Shown: in pieces, positions 63,300-64,000 of the stretch
Layout: each line of letters begins with the position of its first letter
How positions within the stretch are numbered: position 1 is the stretch's first letter
Origin: Rhynchopus euleeides
Taxonomy: Eukaryota > Euglenozoa > Diplonemea > Diplonemida > Diplonemidae
NCBI GenBank assembly: GCA_963210315.1
Contig: OY723262.1
Span: forward strand, 558,001-622,000
Reading direction: 5' to 3'
DNA length: 64,000 nucleotides
Notes under the pieces: generated by a model
Seen by the model: only the letters and a program-made list of their open reading frames with translations
Database searches by the model: none
Told to the model about the DNA's origin: nothing
Program-made: the position numbers and the translations under genes

Positions 63300-64000
63300 C
63301 TACCAGCACTGGATGGTGCGATCAGGCATAGGCTTCTCCATGAGCCACGAGGCCCAGTGGATGTTCGGCACGCGCGAGGGTCGCGTGGACTTCTGCTTGT
63401 GGTCGGAGGTGCTGCCACGGTGCTCGATGTGTGACACTTTGTCTGACAGCCTGCGCACCTCTGCTGTGAGTGAAGAGATGGCTCTGATGATCTGCGGGTC
63501 CGCTGCGTAGCGCCGCGGCGCCCTGTGGGTGTGGCCCCGGGGGTGTGTCGGGAGGGACGGCGTGAAGGAGGCGAGGCTTGTCGTGTCCGACGCATCTGTC
63601 CAGTCGCCGTGCGACCGCATGACACGCTGCTTCAGATAGAACTCCTTGTCCTTCAGAGCCTTCACCTCATTGTTGAGCGCCTGGGCCTGCCGTTCCAGCT
63701 CCTTCCGTGCACGCACAAGCACCATCGCATCCGTACTATCACCCTTCTTGCGCACCACCGCCGCATCCGTCTCCCACTTCGCACGCAGTGTCTGCAGAGC
63801 CGCCTGTGATGAGGGATAAAGGGGATGCAGCAGGGTTACACCGAGACACCGGGTGGGGTGGGGAACACACATGCAGAGAAGCCCACCTTATCGCACACGC
63901 GACCCCCCCATGCTGAAGCAGCACCGGCATACCTGGCGTTTCCGCAGCGCCCGCTTCTGCTCCTTGAGGAAGTCACGCGCCTGGCGCTCGGCACCGCCAT
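63300..64000 (-). CDS. Coiled-coil protein 3' end, CEP164-like (partial)
   Basis: Two exons: from beyond the window to 63933, and 63803-63300 (stop TAG). The intron, 63932-63804, is GTATGC...CATCACAG, phase 0. The joined protein reads RQARDFLKEQKRALRKRQ, AALQTLRAKWETDAAVVRKK, ARKELERQAQALNNEVKALK, a charged coiled coil. A Ser/Thr-rich linker, a second short coil (ISSLTAEVRRLSDKVSHIE) and a WASWLMEKPMPDRTIQCW tail follow. The RDFLKEQKRALRKRQAAL segment and domain order resemble the C-terminal part of CEP164, a distal-appendage/transition-fibre protein of cilia. This is a moderate-confidence resemblance. The WW-domain N-terminus would lie outside the window. Confidence 0.5.

Overview
The window looks like nuclear DNA of a GC-rich, repeat-rich protist, most plausibly a euglenozoan and perhaps a diplonemid. 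That placement is an inference. All recognisable genes lie on the minus strand. Introns are rare, short and GT-AG. The adenylate cyclase resembles euglenozoan receptor cyclases. The one complete retrotransposon has the gene order gag, tyrosine recombinase, RT/RNase H known from trypanosomatid VIPER/TATE elements. Long G or C homopolymers, CT tracts and minisatellites fill the spacers.

Layout, left to right. 262-1386: a secreted beta-propeller protein. 1.4-13.9 kb: gene-poor, with a field of G-tract/TAAATTA palindromes, a possible LINE fragment, and a 2.06-kb element with 15-bp terminal inverted repeats (6009-8066). 13879-17877: a receptor-type adenylate/guanylate cyclase. 19-60 kb: a tandem triplication of one segment, (5' end of the cyclase gene) - (giant GIY-YIG repeat gene) - (3' part of a TBC1D19-like gene). 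The intact TBC gene closes the array at 58186-60360. 60.4-63.3 kb: no gene seen. 63300-64000: the 3' end of a coiled-coil gene resembling CEP164.

The central novelty is the repeat gene. It encodes tandem ~91-residue modules that read as degenerate GIY-YIG nuclease folds. They are followed by divergent modules and one canonical C-terminal GIY-YIG domain, behind a conserved Arg-rich, acid-poor N-terminus. The three copies carry about 28, 22 and 13 modules plus the nuclease. The modules keep the fold and the terminal Asn but appear to have Arg where the nuclease has its catalytic Glu. This suggests a modular binding array joined to one active nuclease.

Four datable insertions sit in the triplicated block, three with empty-site controls in sister copies: a VIPER-like retrotransposon (28748-33604), a 108-bp MITE (27985-28092), a hAT-type MITE (51776-52149), and a 7.39-kb TIR element (38526-45914) that splits repeat gene copy 2 exactly, with a 3-bp target duplication. 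Three of the window's TIR elements belong to one apparently undescribed family (TIR GGGGGYCTTCGCTC, 3-bp target duplications). The largest carries 139 copies of a 31-bp minisatellite, possibly grown from its own subterminal repeats.
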